From an uncultured Dokdonia sp. (lineage in GTDB: Bacteria; Bacteroidota; Bacteroidia; Flavobacteriales; Flavobacteriaceae), in the NCBI GenBank assembly GCA_947503305.1, contig CANNDF010000002.1:62001-126000 (forward strand): a stretch of 64,000 nt of DNA, read 5' to 3'. Under the pieces are notes generated by a model. The model was not told the DNA's origin, ran no database searches, and saw only the letters and a program-made list of their open reading frames with translations. Below, piece after piece: positions 1 through 10,300 of the stretch. The position numbers and the translations under genes are program-made. Each line of letters opens with the position of its first letter. Position 1 is the stretch's first letter.

Positions 1-480
1 AAACCCTTGTGAATAGGCAAATTCTTCGGCACCTTTACTTGCCATAATTACATGAGGTGTTTCCTCCATAACTTTTCGAGCAAGGGCAGCAACATGTACA
101 ATGTTTTCAACAGCAAGCACAGCCCCATAATCTCCATCTGGAGACATCACGCAAGCGTCAAGAGTTACATTACCTTCACGATCGGGTGTAGCCCCTATAC
201 CTACTGTAGTATTTTCTTCATTTGCTTCTTCTACAGCGACTCCAGAAATAATAGCATCTAGTGCAGAATTCCCCTGTTCAAGTAATTTTCCTGATGCATT
301 ATTTGCCGAAGAGGTATTCCAAGTGCTTATAGATATAGGAGATGGTTTTATGAGTGGTTGCGTTTTCGCGAAAGCATCATTAGAGCCTTCCTTACCTCCT
401 TCACAACCTAACGCTACCGTTCCAGCGACAATACCAGTTCCCGTAAGTACTGTGTTCTGTATAAATTTTCTTCTATTCAT
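1..480 (-). CDS. N4-(beta-N-acetylglucosaminyl)-L-asparaginase (glycosylasparaginase), N-terminal part
   Basis: The gene starts at 480 (ATG) and runs off the left edge, giving 160 residues without a stop. It begins MNRRKFIQNTV with a twin-arginine-like export signal ending near a Cys (GTVALGC), so it may be an exported lipoprotein. Next comes ISTWNTSSANNASGKLLEQG and NSALDAIISGVAVEEANEENTTVG, typical of the alpha chain of Ntn-hydrolase family 2 glycosylasparaginases; the family cleaves the GlcNAc-Asn bond of glycoproteins. The autocatalytic Thr lies beyond the window. A near-consensus -7 box (TATCTTCG on the minus strand, 509-516) lies 29 nt upstream. Codons 23-27 carry a one-mismatch copy of the genome palindrome (362-375). 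Confidence 0.82.
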   Translation of the reverse strand, partial: MNRRKFIQNTVLTGTGIVAGTVALGCEGGKEGSNDAFAKTQPLIKPSPISISTWNTSSANNASGKLLEQGNSALDAIISGVAVEEANEENTTVGIGATPDREGNVTLDACVMSPDGDYGAVLAVENIVHVAALARKVMEETPHVIMASKGAEEFAYSQGF

Positions 481-558
481 GAAGCTATAGTTTTTTAAAA
501 CCCTTCATCGAAGATACAGAAAAGATTTCTCCCTTTATGGGGAGTTATTTTAAATTAG

Positions 559-584
559 TTTGTATGAAATTACTTATAAATTTG
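559..584 (+). promoter_or_regulatory. Bacteroidota-type promoter of cutC
   Basis: TTTG at 559-562 and TAAATTTG at 577-584 match the -33/-7 consensus, though the 14-nt spacer is short. The box ends 14 nt before the ATG at 599, so a TTG codon at 560 cannot be the start. Confidence 0.55.
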
Positions 585-598
585 TGTACTTTAGAGAT

Positions 599-1321
599 AT
601 GATATTAGAGATATGTGCAAATTCGTATCAATCTGCTATTGTTGCTCAAAATGCAGGAGCACAACGCATAGAATTATGCAGTGAGCTGGCCTTGGGGGGG
701 ATTACCCCAAGTCATGGTCTTATAGAAAAAGTAGTTTCTGAAGTAGATATTCCAGTGTATGTCTTGATTCGACCCCGAAGTGGAGATTTTACATATTATG
801 ATGATGAGTTTGATGTGATGCTTCGTGATATTGCTTTTTGTAGAAATATGAAGGTTGCGGGTATTGTTTCTGGAGTATTGCATTCTGATCTTACGATTGA
901 TGTAGAACGCACTCAACTGTTAGTTGATGCATCTGGAGGGATGACATTTACTTTTCATCGTGCTTTTGACTGGACTCCCAATGCTATGGATTCCCTTAGT
1001 CAATTACAAAAAATAGGTGTGGATAGGATTTTAACATCTGGACAATCGCAAACCGCTCAAGCGGGTCTTTTTTTATTAAAGGCGTTATTGAAAAAAGCAA
1101 AAAATAAACCTATTATTCTCCCAGGTGGAGGAATAAGACCTATAAATATTGGGCAATTTATTGAGGCTGGTTTTAAAGAAATACATGCTTCTGCGAGTAA
1201 TACAATTTCTAGTCTTGAAGGTACCTTTCCTATGCATAATCTACAAGCAATACAACAAAATTTGCAAACTTATTCTGACTCAGAAAAAATTAAACAATTG
1301 TTAGACGCCATGTATAGCTAG
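599..1321 (+). CDS. cutC: CutC family protein (copper homeostasis / cytosolic TIM barrel)
   Basis: 240 residues, the normal CutC length. Recognised from [34 protein letters not shown] near residues 20-40, [17 protein letters not shown] near 55-75 and [10 protein letters not shown] near 190. CutC folds as a TIM barrel in the cytoplasm; it was first linked to copper tolerance in E. coli, but its biochemical role is unsettled. I chose the ATG at 599 because an upstream in-frame TTG (560) lies inside the promoter. The stop overlaps the lepA stop by 4 nt in convergent orientation, with no terminator between them. Confidence 0.9.
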   Translation: MILEICANSYQSAIVAQNAGAQRIELCSELALGGITPSHGLIEKVVSEVDIPVYVLIRPRSGDFTYYDDEFDVMLRDIAFCRNMKVAGIVSGVLHSDLTIDVERTQLLVDASGGMTFTFHRAFDWTPNAMDSLSQLQKIGVDRILTSGQSQTAQAGLFLLKALLKKAKNKPIILPGGGIRPINIGQFIEAGFKEIHASASNTISSLEGTFPMHNLQAIQQNLQTYSDSEKIKQLLDAMYS

Positions 1322-3114
1322 TCATTTAATTTAAGAACTGCCATAAATGCCTCTTGAGGGATTTCTACATTACCTACTGCCCGCATACGTTTCTTTCCTT
1401 TTTTCTGTTTTTCTAGAAGTTTTCGCTTTCGCGAAATATCTCCCCCATAACATTTTGCGGTAACATCTTTACGAAGTGCTTTTACAGTCTCTCTAGAAAT
1501 GATTTTTGCACCAATAGCAGCTTGTATAGGAATGTCAAATTGTTGTCTTGGAATCAATTGCCTTAATTTTTCACACATCTTCTTGCCAATGTCATAGGCA
1601 TTATCTTGATGTAATAATGCCGAAAGAGCATCAACCGGTTGACTATTGAGTAATACATCTACTTTGACAAGCTTAGAAGCTCTCATCCCAATAGGTGAAT
1701 AATCAAAAGAGGCATATCCTTTTGATACTGTTTTTAATCTATCATAAAAATCAAAAACAATTTCGGCTAGAGGCATATCAAATGTTAATTCAACACGCTG
1801 AGGTGTCAAATACGTTTGATTTGTAATTTGCCCACGTTTTTCAATACAGAGGGACATTACAGGTCCTACAAAATCTGCTTTTGTAATGATAGATGCCTTG
1901 ATATAAGGTTCTTCTACACGATTTAGTTTTGAGGGATCGGGAAGATCTGATGGGTTGTTGACCAGAATGGTATCATCTGGATTTTTATGAATATAAGCAT
2001 GATACGATACATTAGGAACTGTAGTGATTACAGTCATATCAAATTCACGTTCTAAACGTTCTTGTATGATTTCTAAGTGTAACATTCCTAAAAACCCACA
2101 TCTAAAACCAAAACCTAAAGCTGCAGAGCTTTCTGGCTCAAAAACTAATGATGCATCATTTAATTGAAGCTTTTCCATGGAAGCACGTAGTTCCTCGTAA
2201 TCCTCAGTATCAACAGGATAAATACCAGCAAATACCATAGGTTTTACATCTTCAAATCCTTCAATAGCATTTTGAGTTGGGTTCTTGGCGTCAGTAATAG
2301 TATCTCCTACTTTTACTTCACGAGCATCCTTTATACCTGTGATAAGATAGCCTACATCTCCTGCCTTTATTTCCTGTTTGGGTACTTGATTAAGCTTTAA
2401 GGTTCCTACTTCGTCAGCTCCATAGGTGTTTCCTGTTGCAACAAATTTTATTTGTTGATTCTTTTTTATACTACCATTTAATACTCTAAAATAGGTTTCT
2501 ACTCCTCTAAATGGATTATATACAGAATCAAAAATCAATGCCTGTAATGGTTCTTCTGGTTGTCCTGTTGGTGCGGGAATACGTTCAATAACTGCTTCTA
2601 AAATTTCAGTGATTCCTATTCCTGTTTTTGCGGAAGCAGGAATAACATCATCAGGATCACAGCCTAAAAGATCTACAATGTCATCTGTGACTTCTTCTGG
2701 ATTTGCACTAGGAAGATCTACCTTATTAAGTACAGGAATAATTTCAAGATCATTTTCAAGGGCAAGATATAAATTGGATATCGTCTGCGCTTGTATGCTT
2801 TGAGCTGCATCTACTACAAGTAAAGCGCCTTCACAAGCTGCAATACTTCGAGATACTTCGTAAGAAAAATCTACATGACCAGGAGTGTCTATTAAATTGA
2901 GAACATAGGTTTCTCCTGCATGAGTATATTCCATTTGGATCGCATGCGATTTTATAGTAATACCTCGCTCTCGCTCCAGATCCATACTATCAAGAAGTTG
3001 TGCTTGTGCCTCACGTTTGGTTACTGTTGAGGTAGCATCTAATAGACGATCTGCTAACGTGCTCTTTCCATGGTCTATATGAGCGATAATACAAAAATTC
3101 CTAATGTGTTTCAT
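1318..3114 (-). CDS. lepA: Translation elongation factor 4 (LepA) GTPase
   Basis: 598 residues, the family length. Ribosome-dependent GTPase that remodels or back-translocates stalled ribosomes. GTPase motifs from the N-terminus are AHIDHGKST (P-loop), RGIT, DTPGH and NKVD. The C-terminal LepA domain carries [19 protein letters not shown] and the basic tail [15 protein letters not shown]. The ATG at 3114 gives the usual start [17 protein letters not shown]; an in-frame TTG at 3138 lies within the -7 box (3136-3143) and is not a start. A near-copy of the genome palindrome (1425-1438) falls on the conserved SRKR codons and is probably coincidental. Confidence 0.98.
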   Translation of the reverse strand: MKHIRNFCIIAHIDHGKSTLADRLLDATSTVTKREAQAQLLDSMDLERERGITIKSHAIQMEYTHAGETYVLNLIDTPGHVDFSYEVSRSIAACEGALLVVDAAQSIQAQTISNLYLALENDLEIIPVLNKVDLPSANPEEVTDDIVDLLGCDPDDVIPASAKTGIGITEILEAVIERIPAPTGQPEEPLQALIFDSVYNPFRGVETYFRVLNGSIKKNQQIKFVATGNTYGADEVGTLKLNQVPKQEIKAGDVGYLITGIKDAREVKVGDTITDAKNPTQNAIEGFEDVKPMVFAGIYPVDTEDYEELRASMEKLQLNDASLVFEPESSAALGFGFRCGFLGMLHLEIIQERLEREFDMTVITTVPNVSYHAYIHKNPDDTILVNNPSDLPDPSKLNRVEEPYIKASIITKADFVGPVMSLCIEKRGQITNQTYLTPQRVELTFDMPLAEIVFDFYDRLKTVSKGYASFDYSPIGMRASKLVKVDVLLNSQPVDALSALLHQDNAYDIGKKMCEKLRQLIPRQQFDIPIQAAIGAKIISRETVKALRKDVTAKCYGGDISRKRKLLEKQKKGKKRMRAVGNVEIPQEAFMAVLKLND

Positions 3115-3135
3115 ATGTAATCTGGGTAATGGGTG

Positions 3136-3143
3136 CAAATATA
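3136..3143 (-). promoter_or_regulatory. -7 box of lepA
   Basis: On the minus strand this reads TATATTTG, an exact TAnnTTTG. Transcription should begin near 3130, giving a leader of about 15 nt. Confidence 0.65.
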
Positions 3144-3251
3144 GGTTTATCCTAGCTATTTCTTGAGGTGCCCGATAGAAATTGTGTATTTCATCGAAAA
3201 AATAGTTTTTACAACTTTTGATTCTTGAATTTCGGTTATTTTTAAGGCTAA

Positions 3252-5669
3252 ATGACTGTGCCAGCCCGACTTTTGTTTACCCTGTTGCTGGGGTTGTGTT
3301 CTACATATGTTGTATCTCAGGAATACACAATATCGGGATTAGTTTCTGATACTAGTGGAACACCTATACCTTATGCAAATGTGGTTCTTTTTACTGCCGA
3401 AGATACTTTGGTAAAGGGAGCAATTTCTGATGATGATGGTTCTTTTTTAATAAATAATATCCCTTCAGGGGACTATCTTTTAAAAGTTAGCTTTGTAGGC
3501 TATGAAGATTATATAACCGATAGTTTTTTAGTATCAGAAAATAAAACATTACCCAGGATAGAGCTTTCAAAAAATATTGAAAATCTAGAAGAAGTTACGG
3601 TAATAAGTAAGAACCCTACTATTCAAAAAAAAGCTGATCGACTTGTATTTAATGTAGAGAACTCCATTGTTTCAAATGGGAGTACATGGGATATTTTAAA
3701 GAAGACTCCAGGGGTAGTAGTAAAGCAAGGAGAGCTTACAGTACGAAATGAAAGTGTAAATGTATATCTCAATGATAGAAAAGTAGAATTGAGCTCTGAA
3801 GAAATTCAAAGTTTATTAGAAAGTGTAGGGGGAGATGCTATTAATTCTGTAGAGGTAATTACAAATCCTCCTGCAAAATATGATGCAGAAGGAGGCGCTA
3901 TTTTAAATATAGTTACATCAAAATCGATATCAATAGGGTACAAAGGGAATATCACAGCTAGAGGTACTTACGGGATTTTTCCTAAACATTATTTTGGTAC
4001 AAGCCATTATTTCAAATCTAAGAAACTCAATCTTTTTTTTAATTATAGTTTCAGCCCTCTCAAGAGAACATTAGAAAGTGATAATTTTACTGAATACCAA
4101 GATCAACAAGGGCAACCTATAGCAAATTGGGTTCAGGATTATGAACGTAAAACATGGTCTGATGCTCATAATGCAAATCTTATTTTGGATTATAAAGTAA
4201 CAGAAAAACAGACCCTTAGTTTTTCTGCAATAGGCCTATATTCTCCAGATGTATTTGATTTTGCACGTTCTCAAACCGACGTAAGTCTGGTAGAAGATCC
4301 ATTTACTATCGGTACAACTAGTAGTATAGATAGTGATCGCAATAATCTTGCATTAGACCTAAAGTATACAATTGACATGGGAAATGGAAGTTTAAGTGCA
4401 AATGCGCACTTTACATCCTTTAGCCGTGAGCGTTTGCAACGATTACGCTCCCTTTATAATGATAATCAGGGAGCTTTATTTAGAACTGTAAGCTTTACTA
4501 GTGATGCACTACAAGATATAGAAATATATACAGGGCAAATAGATTATGAAACACGTATAGGAAATGTTCAATTTGAGGCCGGTGGAAAAATTGCAGCTAT
4601 AGATTCTCAATCAAAAATAGATTTTATCGATATAAATAATGAATCTGTTAACGGACTGTCAGAAGCTCAAAATGATAACTTTCTTTATGATGAAAATGTG
4701 ATTGCTGGGTATGTTTCTTTTGGAAGAGAGTGGGGTAAATGGAGCTTAAAAGGAGGCCTAAGAGGAGAGCAGACAAACTCTGAAGGAAATTCACTTGTTT
4801 TAAATGTCATCAATAAGCTTGATTATTTTGAATGGTTTCCATCAGTATATATACAGCACTCACCGTCAGAAAAACACAGTTTTAGTATAGACTATGGTCG
4901 TAAATTAGACAGACCTCGTTATGAGGACTTAAACCCTTTTGCGTATTTTCTAAATGAGAATAATTTTGCACAAGGGAATTCTGGATTGCTACCTGCTTTT
5001 GCAAATAGGTTTAATTTTAATTATACCTTATCAGGAAAGTATTTTTTTGATTTGTATTATAGAGATAATGGAGATAATATATTGACACTTCCTTTTCAGG
5101 ATAACGCAACTCAAGTTTTACGTACAGAGCGTCAGAATGCATTTGATAGTAAGTCATGGGGTATAGATTTTACGCATGGAAGGTCCATTGTAAAGTGGTG
5201 GTATTTTTATACCTATATGAGTGTATTTCATGAAGAAGAAACATTTATTGCTAAAGAAAGTAGTAATGCAATTGTTACTAATGAAGTTGATGGTTTTTAT
5301 GGCTCTTTTTCTAATTTCCTTACTTTTAGTAAAGACAAGACATTTACTGGAGAAGTTTCTATAGATTACTTCTCAAAATTTTTGTCTGGGAGTTATGTCC
5401 AAGAATCTACAACAAATTTTAGAATAGGTCTTAAAAAAACATTTTGGAAAAAAAGAGCTTCTCTATCTGTAACAGTAAATGATATTTTAGGAGAAGCAAA
5501 TGCTCGACTTACTTCTCGCTATTTAAATCAAAACAATGGTTATTTTGCAATTCCGGAAACACAGAATGTCCAAATTGGATTTACCTATAATTTTGGTAAT
5601 TTTAAACTAGAAGATAATAACCGTAACATCAGTAAAGAAGAACGAGATCGTCTTCAGGTAAAGCAATAG
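3252..5669 (+). CDS. TonB-dependent receptor-like outer membrane beta-barrel protein
   Basis: 805 residues with a Sec signal ([18 protein letters not shown]). A carboxypeptidase-regulatory-like Ig-fold domain spans about 24-105 ([33 protein letters not shown]). A plug-like region spans about 115-225 ([31 protein letters not shown]) and a long beta barrel follows. This matches the flavobacterial 'outer membrane beta-barrel family' related to TonB receptors. No substrate can be inferred. It is monocistronic and converges on the next gene, with 4 nt between the stop codons. The C-terminus (LQVKQ) lacks the usual terminal aromatic residue. Confidence 0.8.
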   Translation: MTVPARLLFTLLLGLCSTYVVSQEYTISGLVSDTSGTPIPYANVVLFTAEDTLVKGAISDDDGSFLINNIPSGDYLLKVSFVGYEDYITDSFLVSENKTLPRIELSKNIENLEEVTVISKNPTIQKKADRLVFNVENSIVSNGSTWDILKKTPGVVVKQGELTVRNESVNVYLNDRKVELSSEEIQSLLESVGGDAINSVEVITNPPAKYDAEGGAILNIVTSKSISIGYKGNITARGTYGIFPKHYFGTSHYFKSKKLNLFFNYSFSPLKRTLESDNFTEYQDQQGQPIANWVQDYERKTWSDAHNANLILDYKVTEKQTLSFSAIGLYSPDVFDFARSQTDVSLVEDPFTIGTTSSIDSDRNNLALDLKYTIDMGNGSLSANAHFTSFSRERLQRLRSLYNDNQGALFRTVSFTSDALQDIEIYTGQIDYETRIGNVQFEAGGKIAAIDSQSKIDFIDINNESVNGLSEAQNDNFLYDENVIAGYVSFGREWGKWSLKGGLRGEQTNSEGNSLVLNVINKLDYFEWFPSVYIQHSPSEKHSFSIDYGRKLDRPRYEDLNPFAYFLNENNFAQGNSGLLPAFANRFNFNYTLSGKYFFDLYYRDNGDNILTLPFQDNATQVLRTERQNAFDSKSWGIDFTHGRSIVKWWYFYTYMSVFHEEETFIAKESSNAIVTNEVDGFYGSFSNFLTFSKDKTFTGEVSIDYFSKFLSGSYVQESTTNFRIGLKKTFWKKRASLSVTVNDILGEANARLTSRYLNQNNGYFAIPETQNVQIGFTYNFGNFKLEDNNRNISKEERDRLQVKQ

Positions 5670-5673
5670 ACTA

Positions 5674-6783
5674 TTAATCTACCCAGTCTACAATAAATAA
5701 GTTTGTATCTCTACCTCCTCCATTATTTCGATTGGAAGAAAAGGCAAGTTTTTTACCATCGTTTGAAAAAACAGGAAAGGCATCAAAGGTTTCTCCATGA
5801 GTAATACGCTCTAAGTTTTTTCCATCAATGTCAATCATATATAGATTAAAAGGGAAGCCACGCTCTGCCTCAAAATTTGATGAGAATAAGATTTTTTTAC
5901 CACTTGGATGAAAGAAAGGACTCCAATTTGCATTTCCTAAACGTGTGAGTTGTCTTAGATCAGAACCATCAGCATTACAGATATAGAGTTCCATGTCTGT
6001 GGGTTCTACAAGTCCTTGTGCAAGAAGGCCTTTGTATTTGGCAATTTCTTCTTCAGTTTTAGGACGTGAAGACCTGAAAATAAGTTTTGACCCATCTGGA
6101 GAGAAAAAAGCGCCTCCATCATATCCTAATTCGTCTGTAATTTGTTTTACATCAGAACCATCAATATTCATTGTGTATAATTCTAAATCACCACTCCGTG
6201 TCGAAGTAAATACGATTTTATCCCCCTTAGGAGAAACTGTTGCTTCGGCATCATACCCAGGTTCATCTGTAAGTTGTCCTATAATATTGCCATTTAAGTC
6301 AGATACAAAGATGTCAAATGTATCATATACAGGCCATACATAGTTTCCATTTTTTCTCAAAGGGACTTCAGGGCATTCTTTGCCTCCTAGATGCGTAGAT
6401 CCATATACGAAACTTTTATTGTCAGGCAGAAAATAAGCACAGGTAGTACGTCCCATGCCTGTACTTATCATAGGTGGCTTACTATCCTTAAACGTTTCTC
6501 CCAAATTCATTAAAAACATTTGATCACAACCTACACCCCAATCTGTATAATTAGATTGAAATACTAATTGTTTGTCATCAAAGCTCCAATATGCCTCTGC
6601 ATTATCCCCTCCAAAAGTAACTTGTTGCATATTTTTAAAATGAACCTCCTCTGGATATATAAGTGGATTGTCAATTGCTTTTACGGTTTCTTCTGGGTTA
6701 ATTGTTTCTTGAGAAGTTTTTTCTGGATTTTGATTGCAGGAAATAACAATAAAAATAAATGCTAGGGAATAAAAACGTTTCAT
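5674..6783 (-). CDS. WD40-like beta-propeller (PD40/TolB-type) lipoprotein
   Basis: 369 residues starting at MKRFYSLAFIFIVISC, a lipoprotein signal with the Cys at residue 16. Repeated propeller blades are visible: FVSDLNGNIIGQLTDEPG, LYTMNIDGSDVKQITDELG, LYICNADGSDLRQLTRLG, LYMIDIDGKNLERITHGE. Each is followed by a [FV]SPDG[SD]K-like strand. PD40 repeats are shared with TolB and tricorn protease; it probably works as a surface or periplasmic binding protein. An ATG further upstream (6834) was discarded because it lies before the -7 box at 6809-6816. It is divergent from the M28 peptidase, and the two may act together on peptides (inference). Confidence 0.85.
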   Translation of the reverse strand: MKRFYSLAFIFIVISCNQNPEKTSQETINPEETVKAIDNPLIYPEEVHFKNMQQVTFGGDNAEAYWSFDDKQLVFQSNYTDWGVGCDQMFLMNLGETFKDSKPPMISTGMGRTTCAYFLPDNKSFVYGSTHLGGKECPEVPLRKNGNYVWPVYDTFDIFVSDLNGNIIGQLTDEPGYDAEATVSPKGDKIVFTSTRSGDLELYTMNIDGSDVKQITDELGYDGGAFFSPDGSKLIFRSSRPKTEEEIAKYKGLLAQGLVEPTDMELYICNADGSDLRQLTRLGNANWSPFFHPSGKKILFSSNFEAERGFPFNLYMIDIDGKNLERITHGETFDAFPVFSNDGKKLAFSSNRNNGGGRDTNLFIVDWVD

Positions 6784-6798
6784 GAGGTGATAAATCAT

Positions 6799-6806
6799 TA
6801 ATTTTG
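6799..6806 (+). promoter_or_regulatory. -7 box of the M28 peptidase gene
   Basis: TAATTTTG, an exact TAnnTTTG, 22 nt upstream of the ATG at 6829. Only 2 nt separate it from the opposing -7 box of the beta-propeller gene. Confidence 0.6.
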
Positions 6807-6808
6807 TG

Positions 6809-6816
6809 CAAAAATA
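6809..6816 (-). promoter_or_regulatory. -7 box of the beta-propeller lipoprotein gene
   Basis: On the minus strand this reads TATTTTTG, an exact TAnnTTTG, 25 nt before the ATG at 6783. It lies back to back with the box at 6799-6806. Confidence 0.65.
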
Positions 6817-6828
6817 CAGCATTCTATT

Positions 6829-8067
6829 ATGCAAAAGATAATTTTTACTATTCTATTATTTGCTTTCTTTTCTTGTACAAAAGAAAGACCAGTTACTGTT
6901 TCTATGAAAGATGATGTGGTTTTTCTGGCTTCAGATGATATGCAAGGTCGTGAGACGGGCACAGAGGGTGAACGTAAAGCAGCTTCCTATATTAAAAATC
7001 GTTTTAGTACCATTGGACTTACTCCTATGGGTAATGACGATACGTATTTTCAAACATTTTCATTTGCTCCAAAAAATGACCCACATGGAGAAGTACGCTT
7101 TCGCGAAAGCGGAAACGACACACTAATTACGGGTACAAATGTGATAGGATACTGGAATAATAACTCTGATAATACTATAGTAATAGGTGCTCATTATGAT
7201 CATTTAGGTCTAGGAGGGGAAGGGTCTTTGCATAGAGATGGAGAGGTTATACATAATGGTGCAGATGATAATGCGAGCGGAGTAGCAATTATGTTACATC
7301 TCGCACAAGAATTGCAGGAAGATATTTATAAAGGAAACAATTATTTGTTTATTGGTTTTTCTGGAGAAGAAATGGGCTTACTAGGATCAAATTATTTTAC
7401 CAAAAATGCAACGATAGATCTAAGTTCGGTTAATTATATGATTAATATGGATATGGTAGGCCGTCTCAATGAAGAAAGAACATTGGCAGTACATGGGGTA
7501 GGTACATCACCTCTTTGGAGTCAGACAGTTTTTGCAGCAAATACAGATTTTAAACTTGCAGAGCATGAAAGTGGTGTAGGCCCTTCTGATCATACGTCTT
7601 TTTATCTTAATGACATCCCTGTATTACATCTATTTACTGGACAGCATGAGGATTATCATAAGCCAGGTGATGATAGTGAAAAACTCAATTATGAGGGGAT
7701 GGAGTCTATTAAAAAATATATAAAAGACATTATTGCTGAGTTAGATGATAATGGTAAAATAAAATTCACAAAAACAAAAGATGAGAGTTCGGCAGTGCCT
7801 AGCTTTAAAGTAGGCTTAGGGGTTGTACCTGATTATTTGTTTTCTGGAAAGGGGATGCGTATTGATGGTGTAAGTGAAGGTAAAGCTGCTCAAAATGCAG
7901 GACTTCAAAAAGGAGATATCGTCATTAAGATGGGTGATAGTACGGTTGTAGATATGATGAGTTATATGCGTGTACTTTCTACGTTTGATGGAGGTGATAA
8001 AACGACAGTAATTATTGATCGTGACGGAGAAAAAATAGAGAAGGATATAGAATTTGTAAAAGATTAA
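6829..8067 (+). CDS. M28 family zinc aminopeptidase lipoprotein with C-terminal PDZ domain
   Basis: 412 residues. Lipoprotein signal MQKIIFTILLFAFFSC. The metallopeptidase core shows the M28 zinc ligands: GAHYDHLG (His/Asp), HNGADDNASG (bridging Asp), GFSGEEMGLLGS (general base Glu and zinc Glu), NMDMVGRL (Asp) and HEDYHKPGD (last His). A PDZ domain covers about 318-405 (GLGVVPDY, AAQNAGLQKGDIVIKMGD). It should release N-terminal amino acids from peptides in the periplasm or outside the cell. Codons at 7097-7110 are a perfect copy of the genome palindrome, read as F-R-E-S, in the segment before the catalytic core. Confidence 0.93.
   Translation: MQKIIFTILLFAFFSCTKERPVTVSMKDDVVFLASDDMQGRETGTEGERKAASYIKNRFSTIGLTPMGNDDTYFQTFSFAPKNDPHGEVRFRESGNDTLITGTNVIGYWNNNSDNTIVIGAHYDHLGLGGEGSLHRDGEVIHNGADDNASGVAIMLHLAQELQEDIYKGNNYLFIGFSGEEMGLLGSNYFTKNATIDLSSVNYMINMDMVGRLNEERTLAVHGVGTSPLWSQTVFAANTDFKLAEHESGVGPSDHTSFYLNDIPVLHLFTGQHEDYHKPGDDSEKLNYEGMESIKKYIKDIIAELDDNGKIKFTKTKDESSAVPSFKVGLGVVPDYLFSGKGMRIDGVSEGKAAQNAGLQKGDIVIKMGDSTVVDMMSYMRVLSTFDGGDKTTVIIDRDGEKIEKDIEFVKD
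7097..7110. repeat. Genome palindrome GCTTTCGCGAAAGC, copy 1 (intragenic)
   Basis: Perfect 14-bp copy, extended to 16 bp as CGCTTTCGCGAAAGCG. Inside the M28 peptidase gene, read TTT-CGC-GAA-AGC. Confidence 0.9.
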
Positions 8068-8092
8068 TTTGCTTACTTTAATAAAGGTATAA

Positions 8093-9088
8093 ATGGCAAA
8101 AATAGGAGATATAGACGTTGGAGATTTTCCGTTATTACTGGCTCCAATGGAGGATGTAAGCGACCCTCCGTTTCGTGCTTTATGTAAAGAGCAAGGCGCA
8201 GATGTTGTGTATACAGAATTTATATCATCAGAGGGCTTGATACGAGATGCGGCTAAGAGTGTGATGAAGTTGGATATCTATGAGAAAGAAAGACCTGTGG
8301 GAATTCAGATTTTTGGAGCTGTATTAGATTCTATGCTTAAAAGTGTAGAAATTGTAGAAGCGAGTGGTCCAGATATTATAGATATCAATTTTGGGTGTCC
8401 AGTTAAGAAAGTAGTTTCAAAAGGAGCAGGAGCTGGTATTTTGAAGGATATTGATCTTATGGTGAAACTTACGGAAGCTATGGTAAAACATACAAAGTTG
8501 CCAGTAACTGTTAAAACACGTTTAGGATGGGATCATGATAGCATACGTATCGTAGAAGTTGCTGAGCGTTTACAGGATGTTGGGTGCGCTGCTATCTCTA
8601 TACATGGTCGCACACGAGCACAAATGTATAAGGGTGATGCAGACTGGCGTCCCATTGCTGAGGTAAAAAATAATCCAAGAATGCATATTCCTGTATTTGG
8701 TAATGGTGACGTAAATACTCCTGAACGTGCTATAGAAATGCGGGATACTTATGGGCTTGATGGTGCTATGATAGGTAGAGCTTGCATAGGCTATCCTTGG
8801 TTTTTTAATGAAGTGAAACACTTTATGAAAACGGGAACACATAAAAAACCTCCAACATTACAAGAGCGCGTTTCTGCAGCTCGCAGGCATTTACAAATGT
8901 CTATAGATTGGAAAGGTGAAACCTTAGGTGTTTTTGAAACACGTAGGCATTATACAAATTATTTTAGAGGCATTCCACATTTTAAAGAATATCGGATGAA
9001 ACTAGTTACTAGTGATCGTAGTGAAGATGTCTTTACAGCATTAGATATAATCGAAAAAGAATTTATTGGGTACGAATTTGTACGCTGA
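8093..9088 (+). CDS. dusB: tRNA-dihydrouridine synthase (DusB type)
   Basis: 331 residues. FMN enzyme that reduces specific uridines in the D-loop of tRNA using NADPH. Motifs in order: LAPMEDVSDPPFRALC, EFISSEGLI, GCPVKKVVSKGAGAG (with the catalytic Cys of the N-x-G-C-P motif), TVKTRLGWD, ISIHGRTRAQMYKGDADW, GNGDV and GRACIGYPWFF. It starts 25 nt after the M28 gene and may be co-transcribed with it. It converges on the permease gene, with 3 nt between the stops. Confidence 0.95.
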   Translation: MAKIGDIDVGDFPLLLAPMEDVSDPPFRALCKEQGADVVYTEFISSEGLIRDAAKSVMKLDIYEKERPVGIQIFGAVLDSMLKSVEIVEASGPDIIDINFGCPVKKVVSKGAGAGILKDIDLMVKLTEAMVKHTKLPVTVKTRLGWDHDSIRIVEVAERLQDVGCAAISIHGRTRAQMYKGDADWRPIAEVKNNPRMHIPVFGNGDVNTPERAIEMRDTYGLDGAMIGRACIGYPWFFNEVKHFMKTGTHKKPPTLQERVSAARRHLQMSIDWKGETLGVFETRRHYTNYFRGIPHFKEYRMKLVTSDRSEDVFTALDIIEKEFIGYEFVR

Positions 9089-9091
9089 TTT

Positions 9092-10300
9092 TTAAAGATT
9101 ATTGTACAAAAATCGTTTGTTAATTCTGCTAGAAGCAAGTTTTGCTGCAAGTATACCTAAAACAAAAATGGTTGTATATACTAGAAATAGATTTGTAATT
9201 TCAAACTTTACTGGGTAGGCGAGTGAAGCTGTAATCCTTACCAATGAAAATTGTTGCTGTAGAAATACGATAATAACTCCAATTAGAATTCCTAATGCGC
9301 CACCTATCACAATCATTAATGCGCCTTGATAAAAGAAGGTTCTTCGTATTTCTGCTAAAGTAGCACCTAGATCTGAAAGGGTTTTTATATGTTTCCTTTT
9401 ATCAATTATTATCATAATAATGCTCCCTATGAAACTAAAAAGTGCGATAATAAGAACTAGGGTACAAATAAAATAGAGTGCAAGGTTTTCTGTATTGAGC
9501 ATTTTATACAGTGCATCATTGAGCTCTGTTCTATTTTTTATAATAATAGTATCTCCAAAAATTTCTTTTATAGAAGAGCGAATATTTTCTTCAGCTACAT
9601 TAGGATTTAATTTGATTTCTAAAGTGCTTACTGTATTAACGGGATAATCTAAAAGCCTGCCTATAAAATCTATGTTTGTAAATAAATGGTCATTATCTAA
9701 GGACTCTCCCGCCTGAAAGATGCCACTTGCAACGGCACTTGAACTACTAAAAGCCTGACTAGGATCTGTGATTTGACCCGTTCCTGGTTTTGGAACCATA
9801 ATTTTAAGTAAATTACCATAATCACTGATTCCAAGAGATAAACGCCTTCGTATTCCATAACCTATTGCTACTTCAGGTTCGTCTATACTAGGCCATTTAC
9901 CTGCAAATATGGTAGTGTCTACGTTATTTACTTTTAAATAATTTTCATCGACTCCTTTTATAAAGGCTAGATGTGTCTTTCCATCATATTCTAGATAGGC
10001 ACGTTCTTCTATGACTTTTGAAACATATGCAATTCCTTCTAAATCTGTGATTGCTTTTTGCTGACCATCTAAAAGTGTAATGGTCTTTCCAGAACTGGGT
10101 AATAGTTTAAGATCTGGATCTACAATAGAAGTAACAGCAACATTAAAATCTTTAAGTCCAGAAAATGCAGAGAGTACTATAAATAGTACAGCTGTTCCTA
10201 TAATGATACTTATGATAGAGATAAGTGTAATAATATTGATAGCATTGGTTCCACTTTTTGAGAAGAGGTAGCGCTTTGCAATATATAGTGGGAATCGCAT
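9092..10300 (-). CDS. ABC transporter permease of the FtsX/LolC-E type
   Basis: 402 residues. An N-terminal membrane helix (about 22-52) follows the Lol-type start FPLYIAKRYLFSKSGTNAIN. A periplasmic domain of about 220 residues comes next, then three helices near 275-300, 325-350 and 370-392. That is the 4-TM topology of FtsX/MacB/LolCE permeases. The best guess is a lipoprotein-release (LolE-like) subunit; no ATPase is adjacent. The ATG directly abuts the rbfA stop (TAA then ATG), so translation is coupled to rbfA. Confidence 0.85.
   Translation of the reverse strand: MRFPLYIAKRYLFSKSGTNAINIITLISIISIIIGTAVLFIVLSAFSGLKDFNVAVTSIVDPDLKLLPSSGKTITLLDGQQKAITDLEGIAYVSKVIEERAYLEYDGKTHLAFIKGVDENYLKVNNVDTTIFAGKWPSIDEPEVAIGYGIRRRLSLGISDYGNLLKIMVPKPGTGQITDPSQAFSSSSAVASGIFQAGESLDNDHLFTNIDFIGRLLDYPVNTVSTLEIKLNPNVAEENIRSSIKEIFGDTIIIKNRTELNDALYKMLNTENLALYFICTLVLIIALFSFIGSIIMIIIDKRKHIKTLSDLGATLAEIRRTFFYQGALMIVIGGALGILIGVIIVFLQQQFSLVRITASLAYPVKFEITNLFLVYTTIFVLGILAAKLASSRINKRFLYNNL

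Noticed and set aside
1425-1438. Palindrome-like site in lepA as an inserted element
   Set aside because: It encodes the SRKR segment that is conserved in LepA proteins generally, so the match is likely a product of coding constraint.
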